Shown here: positions 29,371 through 37,320 of the stretch, piece by piece
Position numbering within the stretch: position 1 is the first letter of the stretch
Layout of the letters: every line of letters starts with the position of its first letter
Origin: CAYREV01 sp964423345
GTDB taxonomy: Bacteria > Bacteroidota > Rhodothermia > Balneolales > Balneolaceae
Direction: 5' to 3'
Length of the DNA stretch: 64,000 nucleotides
Assembly: GCA_964423345.1 (NCBI GenBank)
Contig: CAYREV010000012.1
Coordinates: forward strand, 10,381-74,380
The notes under the pieces: generated by a model
Databases searched by the model: none
The model's input: the letters and a program-made list of their open reading frames with translations, nothing else
What the model was told of the DNA's origin: nothing
Program-made: the position numbers and the translations under genes

Positions 29371-30207
29371 ATGAGCCAATCCACTACATTATTATCAAAA
29401 CTGAAAGGGTTTGAGTATGGCAAGCACTATACGCCACCGCTGCTTATTACTGCTATTCTCTTGGGAGCACACTTTTCATTTGGTATTCTTGAAAGTTACG
29501 GGCGTCTGCTAACGGCCATCGGCGCCAGTTTTATTACCGAAGCCGTACTGCATCGTATTATCGTGGGGAAATGGCGAAGCATGTCCAGTGCCTATATATC
29601 GGGAATTAGTGTGGGGATCCTGATCAGGTCCCCTTTCTATTGGCCCTATGCGTTATGTGCCATGATTACCATAGCCTCAAAATATACCCTTAGGTTTAGG
29701 GACCGGCATATATGGAACCCATCTAATTTCGGCGTGGTCGCTATACTGTTGCTGGCCCCCGGCAGCGTGGCGGGACTCAGTGTACAGTGGGGCAACAACA
29801 TATGGGTAATGCTGATTATTTGGATTATCGGATCCATCTCCATCTGGAGACTCCGCCGTTTCCATATCTGCGCTACCTATGTACTTTCATTTTTTCTGTT
29901 TGCGGTTTTTCGCAGCTACCTGACCGGCGATGCGCTGCTGGCCGAAATATCTCCCATCACGGGGCCCATGTACCAGCTCTTTGTCTTCTTTATGATTACG
30001 GACCCGGTTACGACGGTTAGAAGCAAGAAAGGACAATACCTGGTCGCTTTTCTAATAGCCTTTGTGGAATTTTTCTTCCGACTGGGTGAGGCCGTCTATG
30101 CACCTTTTTATGCACTGTTTGTGGTGGGGCCCGCAGCGCTTATGGTCGAAATATGGTGGAATGACCGTCAAAGTACGAAGAGGGAAAAGCTGGAAAATAA
30201 GAGGTAG
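29371..30207 (+). CDS. UnbU/RnfD-NqrB-like integral membrane protein
   Basis: The 278-residue product is mostly hydrophobic with about nine membrane segments. Its landmarks are the NQR2/RnfD family ones: RDRHIWNPSNFGVVA and TGPMYQLFVFFMITDPVTT. The usual flavin-attachment Thr motif of true RnfD/NqrB is not evident, so redox activity is uncertain. The enediyne protein UnbU (E5) is a member of this family and is paired with UnbV (E4), just as this gene follows a short UnbV-type gene here. It may anchor or energise a CRTAC1 system at the inner membrane; this is inference. Confidence 0.75.
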   Translation: MSQSTTLLSKLKGFEYGKHYTPPLLITAILLGAHFSFGILESYGRLLTAIGASFITEAVLHRIIVGKWRSMSSAYISGISVGILIRSPFYWPYALCAMITIASKYTLRFRDRHIWNPSNFGVVAILLLAPGSVAGLSVQWGNNIWVMLIIWIIGSISIWRLRRFHICATYVLSFFLFAVFRSYLTGDALLAEISPITGPMYQLFVFFMITDPVTTVRSKKGQYLVAFLIAFVEFFFRLGEAVYAPFYALFVVGPAALMVEIWWNDRQSTKREKLENKR

Positions 30208-30341
30208 GAAGGCATTATCCGGCATTGGGCCGCCGAAGTGACCGATAGCTATTGTTGTCTTCAATTCTTTTAATTTAATTTAGGATAGCGATTTACTTCT
30301 TTCTTTTATTATTGGTATATAGTTCAAAACAAAATTATTTC

Positions 30342-32381
30342 ATGGCGATGAAAAAAAGTTTCACTCTACTTCTGCTGCTGTTGTTTGTGTGTTCGGCAAA
30401 GGCACAGGATCAAAAAGCCTCAGACTGGGTCATAGAAGCGGGAGAGATAGATCCTGCCAACTATTACGGGGTAACAGTGGCTAATGGAATGATCGGACTG
30501 GTATCTTCGCCCGATCCCCTGAATATGGAAGATATCGTACTGAATGGGGTGTATGACTATTACGGCAGGGGGCGGGTATCCAACATATTGAAAGGATTTA
30601 ATTTTGCCGGGGTAAACCTGGATCTGGACGGTCAAAGAGTGGGCCGGTCGAATATTTCCGGATTGTCGCAAAGGTTGAATATGAAAACAGCCACCCTGGC
30701 CAATCATTTTGAGGTGGGTGAAAAGGCCGCCGTTACCTATACGGTGCGTTCTCTCAGGCAACTTCCCTATACAAGTTTAATAGAGGTTACGGTAGAGGCT
30801 CGTGAAGACCTGGAGATGGTTGCCTCCACTGTTATTTCGGCACCGGATATCTTACGTAATCCGCGCAGTTTTTATTCGGAAATAGACCGTCCCCATGTAA
30901 ATATACCGTTGTTGACTTCGGTAGCCGAAAGCCCAACCGGAAAGCATACGGTTGCGGCTTCAAACAGCTTTATATTTAATGAGGGCCACAACAATCCCGA
31001 CGTGATTCATGAGGATTGGGACCATAACCGGCACCTGGCCAAATTCCGGATAACCCTGGAGGAGGGGGAAACCTATACGTTCAGCATTGTCGCTTCCGAA
31101 GCTTCCACCGAACATTTTGAAGATCCCCATAATGAAGCGGAACGGCTGACGGTATATGCCGCCCTCCAGGGAAGAGACAAGCTTATTGAAGCCCATGAAG
31201 CAGCCTGGGAGAAGCTGTGGGAGAGTGATATCAGGATTACGGGGAACCGGGAGGATCAAAAGGACGTACGGTTTGCGCTATACCATCTCTATTCTTTTGC
31301 TCGCGAGGGGACGGCCTACAGCCTTTCGCCCATGGGTCTATCCGGGTTGGGTTATAACGGGCACGTCTTCTGGGATACCGAACTATGGATGTATCCGCCC
31401 TTGCTGATGCTTCAGCCCGGAATTGCAAAATCACTGATGGAATACAGGTATGAGCGCCTGGAAGAAGCTCGAAGAAAGGCTTTTGCTCACGGCTACGACG
31501 GAGCCATGTACCCCTGGGAATCGGACGACACCGGGCAGGAAGCCACGCCGGTCTGGGCTTTAACGGGGCCATTTGAACATCATATAACAGCTGTAATCGG
31601 AGTGGCTGCATGGAATTATTACCGGGTGACCGGCGACAGGGACTGGCTGAGGGAAAAAGGATATCCCATGATACGGGATATTGCCGATTACTGGGTCAGC
31701 CGGGTAGAAAAGGATAAACAGGGCCATTATAATATAAATAACGTAGTGGGGGCCGATGAGTGGGCAGAAAATGTGGATAACAACGCCTTTACAAACGGGG
31801 CGGCCATCACGGCACTGAAGTTTGCCGTATCGGCAGCCGAAGTCCTGGGAGAGGATCCCAATCCCATGTGGGGAAAGGTGGCCGACAACATACCCATATT
31901 GGAATTTGAAAACGGAGTCACCCGAGAGCATGCCAGCTATGAAGGGGAAAAGATCAAGCAGGCCGATGTAAACCTGTTGGCCTACCCGCTCAATATTGTC
32001 AAAGGCTCAAAATCCATTCGGAAAAACCTGGAATATTATGAACCCCGGATAGGGGAGGGACCGGCCATGAGCCACTCGGTTTTTTCCGTTTTATACTCCC
32101 GGCTTGGAGAGTCCGGCAAAGCTTATGAGCTTTTTCACAGAAGTTACCGCCCCAATGAAGTCCCTCCCTTCGGAGTGATTGCAGAAACGGCGGGAGGGAC
32201 CAATCCCTATTTTGCCACCGGTGCGGGCGGGATGCTGCAATCGGTGCTTTCCGGTTTTGGAGGACTTGAAATCACGGATGAGGGTATTATACAGCTAAAA
32301 ACGTCCCTTCCGGAGAGCTGGGAAAGCCTTGAAATTATGGGTGTCGGAGTCGAAAATAAAAGTTTTAAAAGCAATAAATGA
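30342..32381 (+). CDS. Glycoside hydrolase family 65 protein, likely exported alpha-glucosidase
   Basis: Starting at ATG 30342, the 679-residue protein has a Sec signal (MAMKKSFTLLLLLLFVCSAKA, cut after AKA). The N-terminal beta-sandwich (about residues 30-270) and the (alpha/alpha)6 barrel (about 300-640) match GH65. The general-acid motif GADEWAENVDNNAFTN puts Glu473 in place. Glu615 in VIAETAGG lies where the hydrolytic GH65 enzyme of Flavobacterium johnsoniae (kojibiose hydrolase) is, as I recall, reported to have its base Glu. So hydrolysis, not phosphorolysis, of an alpha-linked disaccharide such as kojibiose is likely. Export to the periplasm agrees. It precedes SusC by 265 bp. Confidence 0.85.
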   Translation: MAMKKSFTLLLLLLFVCSAKAQDQKASDWVIEAGEIDPANYYGVTVANGMIGLVSSPDPLNMEDIVLNGVYDYYGRGRVSNILKGFNFAGVNLDLDGQRVGRSNISGLSQRLNMKTATLANHFEVGEKAAVTYTVRSLRQLPYTSLIEVTVEAREDLEMVASTVISAPDILRNPRSFYSEIDRPHVNIPLLTSVAESPTGKHTVAASNSFIFNEGHNNPDVIHEDWDHNRHLAKFRITLEEGETYTFSIVASEASTEHFEDPHNEAERLTVYAALQGRDKLIEAHEAAWEKLWESDIRITGNREDQKDVRFALYHLYSFAREGTAYSLSPMGLSGLGYNGHVFWDTELWMYPPLLMLQPGIAKSLMEYRYERLEEARRKAFAHGYDGAMYPWESDDTGQEATPVWALTGPFEHHITAVIGVAAWNYYRVTGDRDWLREKGYPMIRDIADYWVSRVEKDKQGHYNINNVVGADEWAENVDNNAFTNGAAITALKFAVSAAEVLGEDPNPMWGKVADNIPILEFENGVTREHASYEGEKIKQADVNLLAYPLNIVKGSKSIRKNLEYYEPRIGEGPAMSHSVFSVLYSRLGESGKAYELFHRSYRPNEVPPFGVIAETAGGTNPYFATGAGGMLQSVLSGFGGLEITDEGIIQLKTSLPESWESLEIMGVGVENKSFKSNK

Positions 32382-32522
32382 ATCCATCTTAAAAAGGATA
32401 GGGAAATTTTTTTCATACAACTTAAAAAAATTTGCTTCTTTAGATTTAAAAGCTAATAATTAAGGTATTGAAATAATTGCTTTTAAAGAGTGGATTTTTA
32501 ATCATAATCAATAATAGCAGGC

Positions 32523-32548
32523 TTGATCTTTCTTTTCTTTTATTTTTG
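32523..32548 (+). promoter_or_regulatory. Possible Bacteroidota-type promoter for susC
   Basis: TATTTTTG at 32541-32548 matches the TAnnTTTG -7 element of Bacteroidota promoters, with a TTG at 32523. The spacer (15 bases) is shorter than usual, so this is tentative. The leader to the susC ATG would be about 90 bases. Confidence 0.3.
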
Positions 32549-32646
32549 ATGTTGGGATCAAAAAGATGAAAGGGGGGAACAGGTCCTTTAATTGTCGGGA
32601 GACCTGGCAGTTACTAAATGCTTAATTAAAACCTAAGGGGAACATT

Positions 32647-35600
32647 ATGCTAACGAATGCGATACGGATTATATGCTCTTTGCGTAATCCCAGTTCTGCT
32701 CCTGGAAAGCTGCAGTCAATCAATTCCGGATTCTCTTCTTTGATGATCCGAATTGGACTTGCAGCCTTTTTAGTTTTTGCAGCTGGTACATTTAACGTAA
32801 AAGCCCAGCAGATGGAAGTCTCTGGTACTGTAACTGACGCAACGGATGACACACCGCTTCCGGGCGTGAACATTGTTATAAAGGGTACCAGTACCGGTAC
32901 CACTACTGACGATGAGGGGGAATATTCACTTAATGTGGGTTCACCCAACGACACCTTGGTAGTATCCTTTGTCGGTTATCTGACACAGCAGGTACCAGTC
33001 AACGGACGCAGTGTCATAAATGTAAGTATGAATCCTGACGTGGCCCAGCTTGAAGATGTGGTAGTGGTTGGCTACGGTACACAGGAAGAAAGACAGATTA
33101 CAGGATCCGTTTCATCTGTAAGTTCAGAAGAGTTTAACAGGGGTAATATCAGTGAGCCCACTCAACTGTTGCAGGGTAAAGTTCCCGGCCTTAGTATCTA
33201 CCAAAAGGGTGGAGATCCTAACGGAGAACCCACCATCCGGTTGAGAGGTATATCTACGGTAGGTGCAAACACCGAACCTCTTGTTGTGGTAGATGGTGTG
33301 AGTGGAGCTTCTCTTGACAATGTAGATCCCAATGACATTGAATCTATTGATGTTCTCAAGGATGGTTCTGCAGCTGCTATCTATGGAACGCGAGCGTCAT
33401 CCGGTGTGATTCTGGTTACGACCAAGAAAGGTACGGCCGGCGAGGGTCCGGGTGTCCAGATTGACTATAATGGACAAGTTTCTTCGGATTTTGTTGCCAA
33501 TAACCAGCCCGTGATGACGGCCAGTGAATATACAAGTGCGGGAGGTAATGACCTTGGGTCGGTTACCGACTGGCAGGACCTGGTAACTCGAAATGCTTTC
33601 TCGCATGTGCATAATATGGCGGTAGCAGGTGGAAGTTCATCCACCCAGTACAGGGTTTCAACCAATTACCGGGATACCGAGGGTATTTTGGAAAAATCAG
33701 GCTTTGATCAGATCAATGCCAGAGCCAGTGTTTCACATACGGCATTGGACGATCGGTTGGATGTAACGCTTAATGCTTCTGCTACAAAGAGGGAAAGCAA
33801 TTTCTCCTTTAATGAAGCCTTGCGTTATGCAACCTTATATAATCCAACGGCTCCGGTTCGATTTGATAACGGAGAGTATTTCCAGGCTATCTTATTTGAT
33901 AACTTTAATCCGGTAGCCATAATTGAACAGAATGTTAATGACGGGCAAAGCAAAAACTTAAATTATAACATTCAGGCAGAGTTTGATGCACTCGACCAGT
34001 TAAGTTTATCTGCTAACTTCAGTCAACAATTTAATTCACGTTCCAGTGGAGAGTTCTACCCGAACAATTCATTTTTCCGTGGATTGAACCGGGATGGATT
34101 AGCCAGAAGGTTTTTTGAGGAAAATGAATTTACTCTTTTTGAAACCTTTGCCAATTACATGGATAGTTTCGAGAACATAGATATTAATGTAATTGCAGGT
34201 TATTCCTTCCAGGAAGACTATGTAGAAAACTTGACGCTTGAACTTGGTAATTTGCCTTCCAATGAACTTGGATATCACGGCATTGACCTTTCAGGTGACA
34301 GGGTGCTTGGAAATGCATCTAATGTATTTATTGACAGCTATGCCAGTCCGGACGAGCGAATTATCGCATTCTTCGGGCGCGTAAACCTGACCTACAACGA
34401 CAATATATTCCTGAATGCTTCCCTGAGGCGTGAAGGATCTACGAAATTAGGTCCCGAAAACCAATGGGGTAATTTCCCCGCTGCCAGTATTGGGGCGGAT
34501 GTTAGCAATTACCTGCCCTGGGATATCGTAAACCAGTTAAAAGTACGAGTAGGTTACGGGGTTACCGGTGCATTGCCCAGACAATCCGGTTTGGCTCAGG
34601 ATCTTTGGAACTATTCCTTCGACGGTGGCGGAACCGTTTCCAAAGCAAGGGATGCTAATCCTGACCTGAAGTGGGAGGAAAAAGCAGAAATCAACCTCGG
34701 TGTGGATTATGCTTTATTGGATGATCGCTTAACCGGTTCATTTGATGTCTATCAGAGAAATATCAATGACTTTATACTCGAGGTGGCTGTACCTACCGAT
34801 CAATTTATTTCAGGTACACAATTCCAGAACGCAGGAGAGCTGCAAACCCGCGGACTGGAGTTTACTGCTAATTACGATGCCATCCGGGATTCAGATGTAC
34901 ACTGGAATACAGGTATTGTATTTAGTACCTATAAGACCACGCTCGAAGAGTTCATTATTGAGGAACAAATGCGAGCAAACCTTGGCTCACCGGGTCAGAA
35001 TTCCACTAATATGATACGGGTCGCCGAGGGCGAAGAAATCGGTCAAATTTGGGGACCTGTATTTTCCGGAGAGGTTGATACCGACGGTTCTCCGATTATG
35101 GAGGATCTTAATGGTGACGGTGAGTTGGTCGTTTCACAGGGAGACGCCCTGGCAGATAACGGCGACTTCAAAAGGTTAGGAAACGGAATTCCCGATTTTG
35201 AAATTGGCTGGACGAACCAAGTCAATTATAAAAACTGGGGGCTGAATGCCTTCTTCCGTGGAGCTTTTGGCCATAGTTTGGTCAACACCTTCCGGGCATT
35301 CTACGAGCCTATTGATCCCGGTGCCATAAATTCTTACAACAGGGTTATTACTGAGAAAGCCGTTGAAGGTTTAACAGTATCACAGTTTAGCTCACTCTAC
35401 GTAGAGAAAGCTGATTTCATAAAGCTGGATAACCTGACACTCAGTTATAACTTTGACATGAGTGGAAACAACATGTTCAGGAATATGCGGGCTTATCTAA
35501 ACGCAGAGAATGTGTTTACTATAACCAACTATACCGGAATTGATCCGGAGCCCGTATTACAGGATTTTGGTCCTGTAGGAAATGGTGGGCGTGCCTCATT

Positions 35601-35691
35601 CACACCTGATGTGTTGTCTCCTGGTATTGATAGAAGAAATAACTATTTCACTGCCAGAACAATCTCACTCGGTATCAACGTAGGATTTTAA
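32647..35691 (+). CDS. susC: SusC/RagA-type TonB-dependent outer-membrane transporter
   Basis: This 1014-residue protein has a long n-region, then signal IRIGLAAFLVFAAGTFNVKA, and an N-terminal carboxypeptidase-regulatory-like domain from about residue 56 (SGTVTDATDDTPLPGVNIVIKG). The TonB-box/plug signature follows (LEDVVVVGYGTQEERQITGSV, about residue 137 onward), with LQGKVPGLSIYQKGGDP and IRLRGIST, then a long beta-barrel ending in SLGINVGF. It imports glycans or glycosides with SusD, powered by TonB. AAGGGG eight bases upstream supports the 32647 start. It is 17 bp from susD. Confidence 0.96.
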   Translation: MLTNAIRIICSLRNPSSAPGKLQSINSGFSSLMIRIGLAAFLVFAAGTFNVKAQQMEVSGTVTDATDDTPLPGVNIVIKGTSTGTTTDDEGEYSLNVGSPNDTLVVSFVGYLTQQVPVNGRSVINVSMNPDVAQLEDVVVVGYGTQEERQITGSVSSVSSEEFNRGNISEPTQLLQGKVPGLSIYQKGGDPNGEPTIRLRGISTVGANTEPLVVVDGVSGASLDNVDPNDIESIDVLKDGSAAAIYGTRASSGVILVTTKKGTAGEGPGVQIDYNGQVSSDFVANNQPVMTASEYTSAGGNDLGSVTDWQDLVTRNAFSHVHNMAVAGGSSSTQYRVSTNYRDTEGILEKSGFDQINARASVSHTALDDRLDVTLNASATKRESNFSFNEALRYATLYNPTAPVRFDNGEYFQAILFDNFNPVAIIEQNVNDGQSKNLNYNIQAEFDALDQLSLSANFSQQFNSRSSGEFYPNNSFFRGLNRDGLARRFFEENEFTLFETFANYMDSFENIDINVIAGYSFQEDYVENLTLELGNLPSNELGYHGIDLSGDRVLGNASNVFIDSYASPDERIIAFFGRVNLTYNDNIFLNASLRREGSTKLGPENQWGNFPAASIGADVSNYLPWDIVNQLKVRVGYGVTGALPRQSGLAQDLWNYSFDGGGTVSKARDANPDLKWEEKAEINLGVDYALLDDRLTGSFDVYQRNINDFILEVAVPTDQFISGTQFQNAGELQTRGLEFTANYDAIRDSDVHWNTGIVFSTYKTTLEEFIIEEQMRANLGSPGQNSTNMIRVAEGEEIGQIWGPVFSGEVDTDGSPIMEDLNGDGELVVSQGDALADNGDFKRLGNGIPDFEIGWTNQVNYKNWGLNAFFRGAFGHSLVNTFRAFYEPIDPGAINSYNRVITEKAVEGLTVSQFSSLYVEKADFIKLDNLTLSYNFDMSGNNMFRNMRAYLNAENVFTITNYTGIDPEPVLQDFGPVGNGGRASFTPDVLSPGIDRRNNYFTARTISLGINVGF

Positions 35692-35708
35692 AATAAATCT
35701 TTATCACA

Positions 35709-37265
35709 ATGAAATACTTATATAAAATAACATTAGTAGTAACCCTGCTTGTATTCGCAGGTTACGGTTGCACTGATTTAGGTGAAACACTTAATTCAGA
35801 GTTTACAAATGACTTCGATCCGAATAACCCCGGATTTGGGGAAAGTGAAAACGTTAATGGGGATGTGCCGAACGACGGCTTAAATGCCGCATTTTCACCC
35901 CTGTTAAATGGTACAGCTAATCACTTCGGCTACTTTTCGGTATATGAAGTACCAACCGATGAAGCTGTGATTACCCAGAAAGGGGGAGATTGGTTTGATG
36001 GGGGTATCTGGCTAAGAATGCACACCCATGAATTCAGGGAAACAAGTCCACCTTTAAATGTTGCGTGGAATCAAAACTATGGTGGAGTATCTCAGGCTAA
36101 TGAGTTGCTCGCCAATGCTAGTCTTGATGCCAATCAGACTGCGCAACTGCGTGTGCTGAGAGCCTACTATTACTGGAGGCTAATGGACATGTTTGGCAGA
36201 ATAAAGATTATCACAGAACCCGGCGTGGATTCTCCGCAAGTGGATCGCCCTGATGTGTTCGACTTTGTGGTCAATGAGATACAGGCCGCCATACCGGACT
36301 TGAATGAAACGGCAGGCTATAGTCGAGTTACAAAAGGAGCGGCTTATGCTTTACTTTCCCGGGTATACCTTAATGGTGAGGTCTATACACGGCCCTATCC
36401 ATACTCGCCGGGAACAGGCACAACCTACTGGCAGGAAGCTATAGATGCAGCCGATCAGGTTATCGATTCGGGCCTCTATAACCTGCCAGAGAGTTATGCA
36501 GAGGTATTTGATCCTTTTAACGTCGATAATCCCGAGCATATCTTCATAGTTCCGTTTGACGAAGCTACCGGACCAGGTATGAATTTGGCCCAGATGACGT
36601 TCCACTATCCGAGTCAACTTACCTATGATCTTCAACAGCAGCCATGGAATGGCTACTCTACGCTGGAGGAGTTCTATAATTCCTATGAAGATGGGGATGA
36701 ACGCAAAGAGAACAACTTTGTGGTAGGCCCTCAATACGACCGCGATGGAAACCCCATTCTTGATGTCGCATTTGATGAGGCCGATGACAACGGTGCTCAT
36801 GTGGTTTATACCCCGGAAATAAATGAGCTTGCCCCGAATGGTTCACGAGAGGATGGTGCCAGATTTGGTAAATTTTCTCATAAAATAGGCCAGCTTCCTA
36901 ATATGGATAACGACTATCCAATACTTAGGTATGGGGAAGTTCTCATGAACAAGGCTGAAGCGGTCGCAAGGATGAATAACAGCTGGAACCATCCTACGAC
37001 CCTGGCATTGGTTAACCAAATCAGAGATAGAGCGGGTGTTGATCCTGTAACCTCTCTTACAGCGGATGAATTTCTTGCTGAAAGGGGAAGAGAATTCTTC
37101 CTGGAATCTCATCGAAGAACAGACTTGATCCGCTTTGATAAATGGGGAGATGCATGGTGGGAGAAACCATCATACACCTCTGATTACAAAAATATAATGC
37201 CTATTCCACTGGACCAGATAAATGCAACAACCGACGGTTCATTGACGCAACATCCCGACTACTAA
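35709..37265 (+). CDS. susD: SusD/RagB-type surface glycan-binding lipoprotein
   Basis: The 518-residue lipoprotein has signal MKYLYKITLVVTLLVFAGYG with Cys21. SusD features follow: an N-terminal TPR-like helical core (NQTAQLRVLRAYYYWRLMDMFGRI), and the C-terminal RagB/SusD part with YPILRYGEVLMNKAEAVARMN, VNQIRDRAGVDPV and FLAERGREFFLESHRRTDLIRF. It lids the SusC barrel and captures ligand at the cell surface. It lies 17 bp after susC, and a strong terminator follows its stop at once. Confidence 0.95.
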   Translation: MKYLYKITLVVTLLVFAGYGCTDLGETLNSEFTNDFDPNNPGFGESENVNGDVPNDGLNAAFSPLLNGTANHFGYFSVYEVPTDEAVITQKGGDWFDGGIWLRMHTHEFRETSPPLNVAWNQNYGGVSQANELLANASLDANQTAQLRVLRAYYYWRLMDMFGRIKIITEPGVDSPQVDRPDVFDFVVNEIQAAIPDLNETAGYSRVTKGAAYALLSRVYLNGEVYTRPYPYSPGTGTTYWQEAIDAADQVIDSGLYNLPESYAEVFDPFNVDNPEHIFIVPFDEATGPGMNLAQMTFHYPSQLTYDLQQQPWNGYSTLEEFYNSYEDGDERKENNFVVGPQYDRDGNPILDVAFDEADDNGAHVVYTPEINELAPNGSREDGARFGKFSHKIGQLPNMDNDYPILRYGEVLMNKAEAVARMNNSWNHPTTLALVNQIRDRAGVDPVTSLTADEFLAERGREFFLESHRRTDLIRFDKWGDAWWEKPSYTSDYKNIMPIPLDQINATTDGSLTQHPDY

Positions 37266-37280
37266 GCATAAATAAACTAA

Positions 37281-37317
37281 AAAAGGGTTGCTGTCTTTAT
37301 AGCAACCCTTTTTTTTT
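37281..37317 (+). terminator. Strong rho-independent terminator/attenuator after susD
   Basis: GGGTTGCT (37285-37292) pairs perfectly with AGCAACCC (37301-37308) around an 8-base loop, with A-run before and nine T after. The next start codon (37321) begins 3 bases after the T-run. It probably ends most susCD transcripts and lets some read through. Confidence 0.92.
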
Positions 37318-37320
37318 GTT

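Noticed and set aside
27458..30207. Possible enediyne biosynthesis cluster because of UnbV/UnbU-like genes
   Set aside because: No enediyne polyketide synthase, thioesterase or other tailoring genes are present; the surroundings are sugar uptake and oxidation.
29371..30207. Part of a Na+-translocating NQR or Rnf complex
   Set aside because: No other nqr/rnf subunit genes are adjacent and the flavin-Thr motif is not evident, so a stand-alone UnbU-like role fits better.
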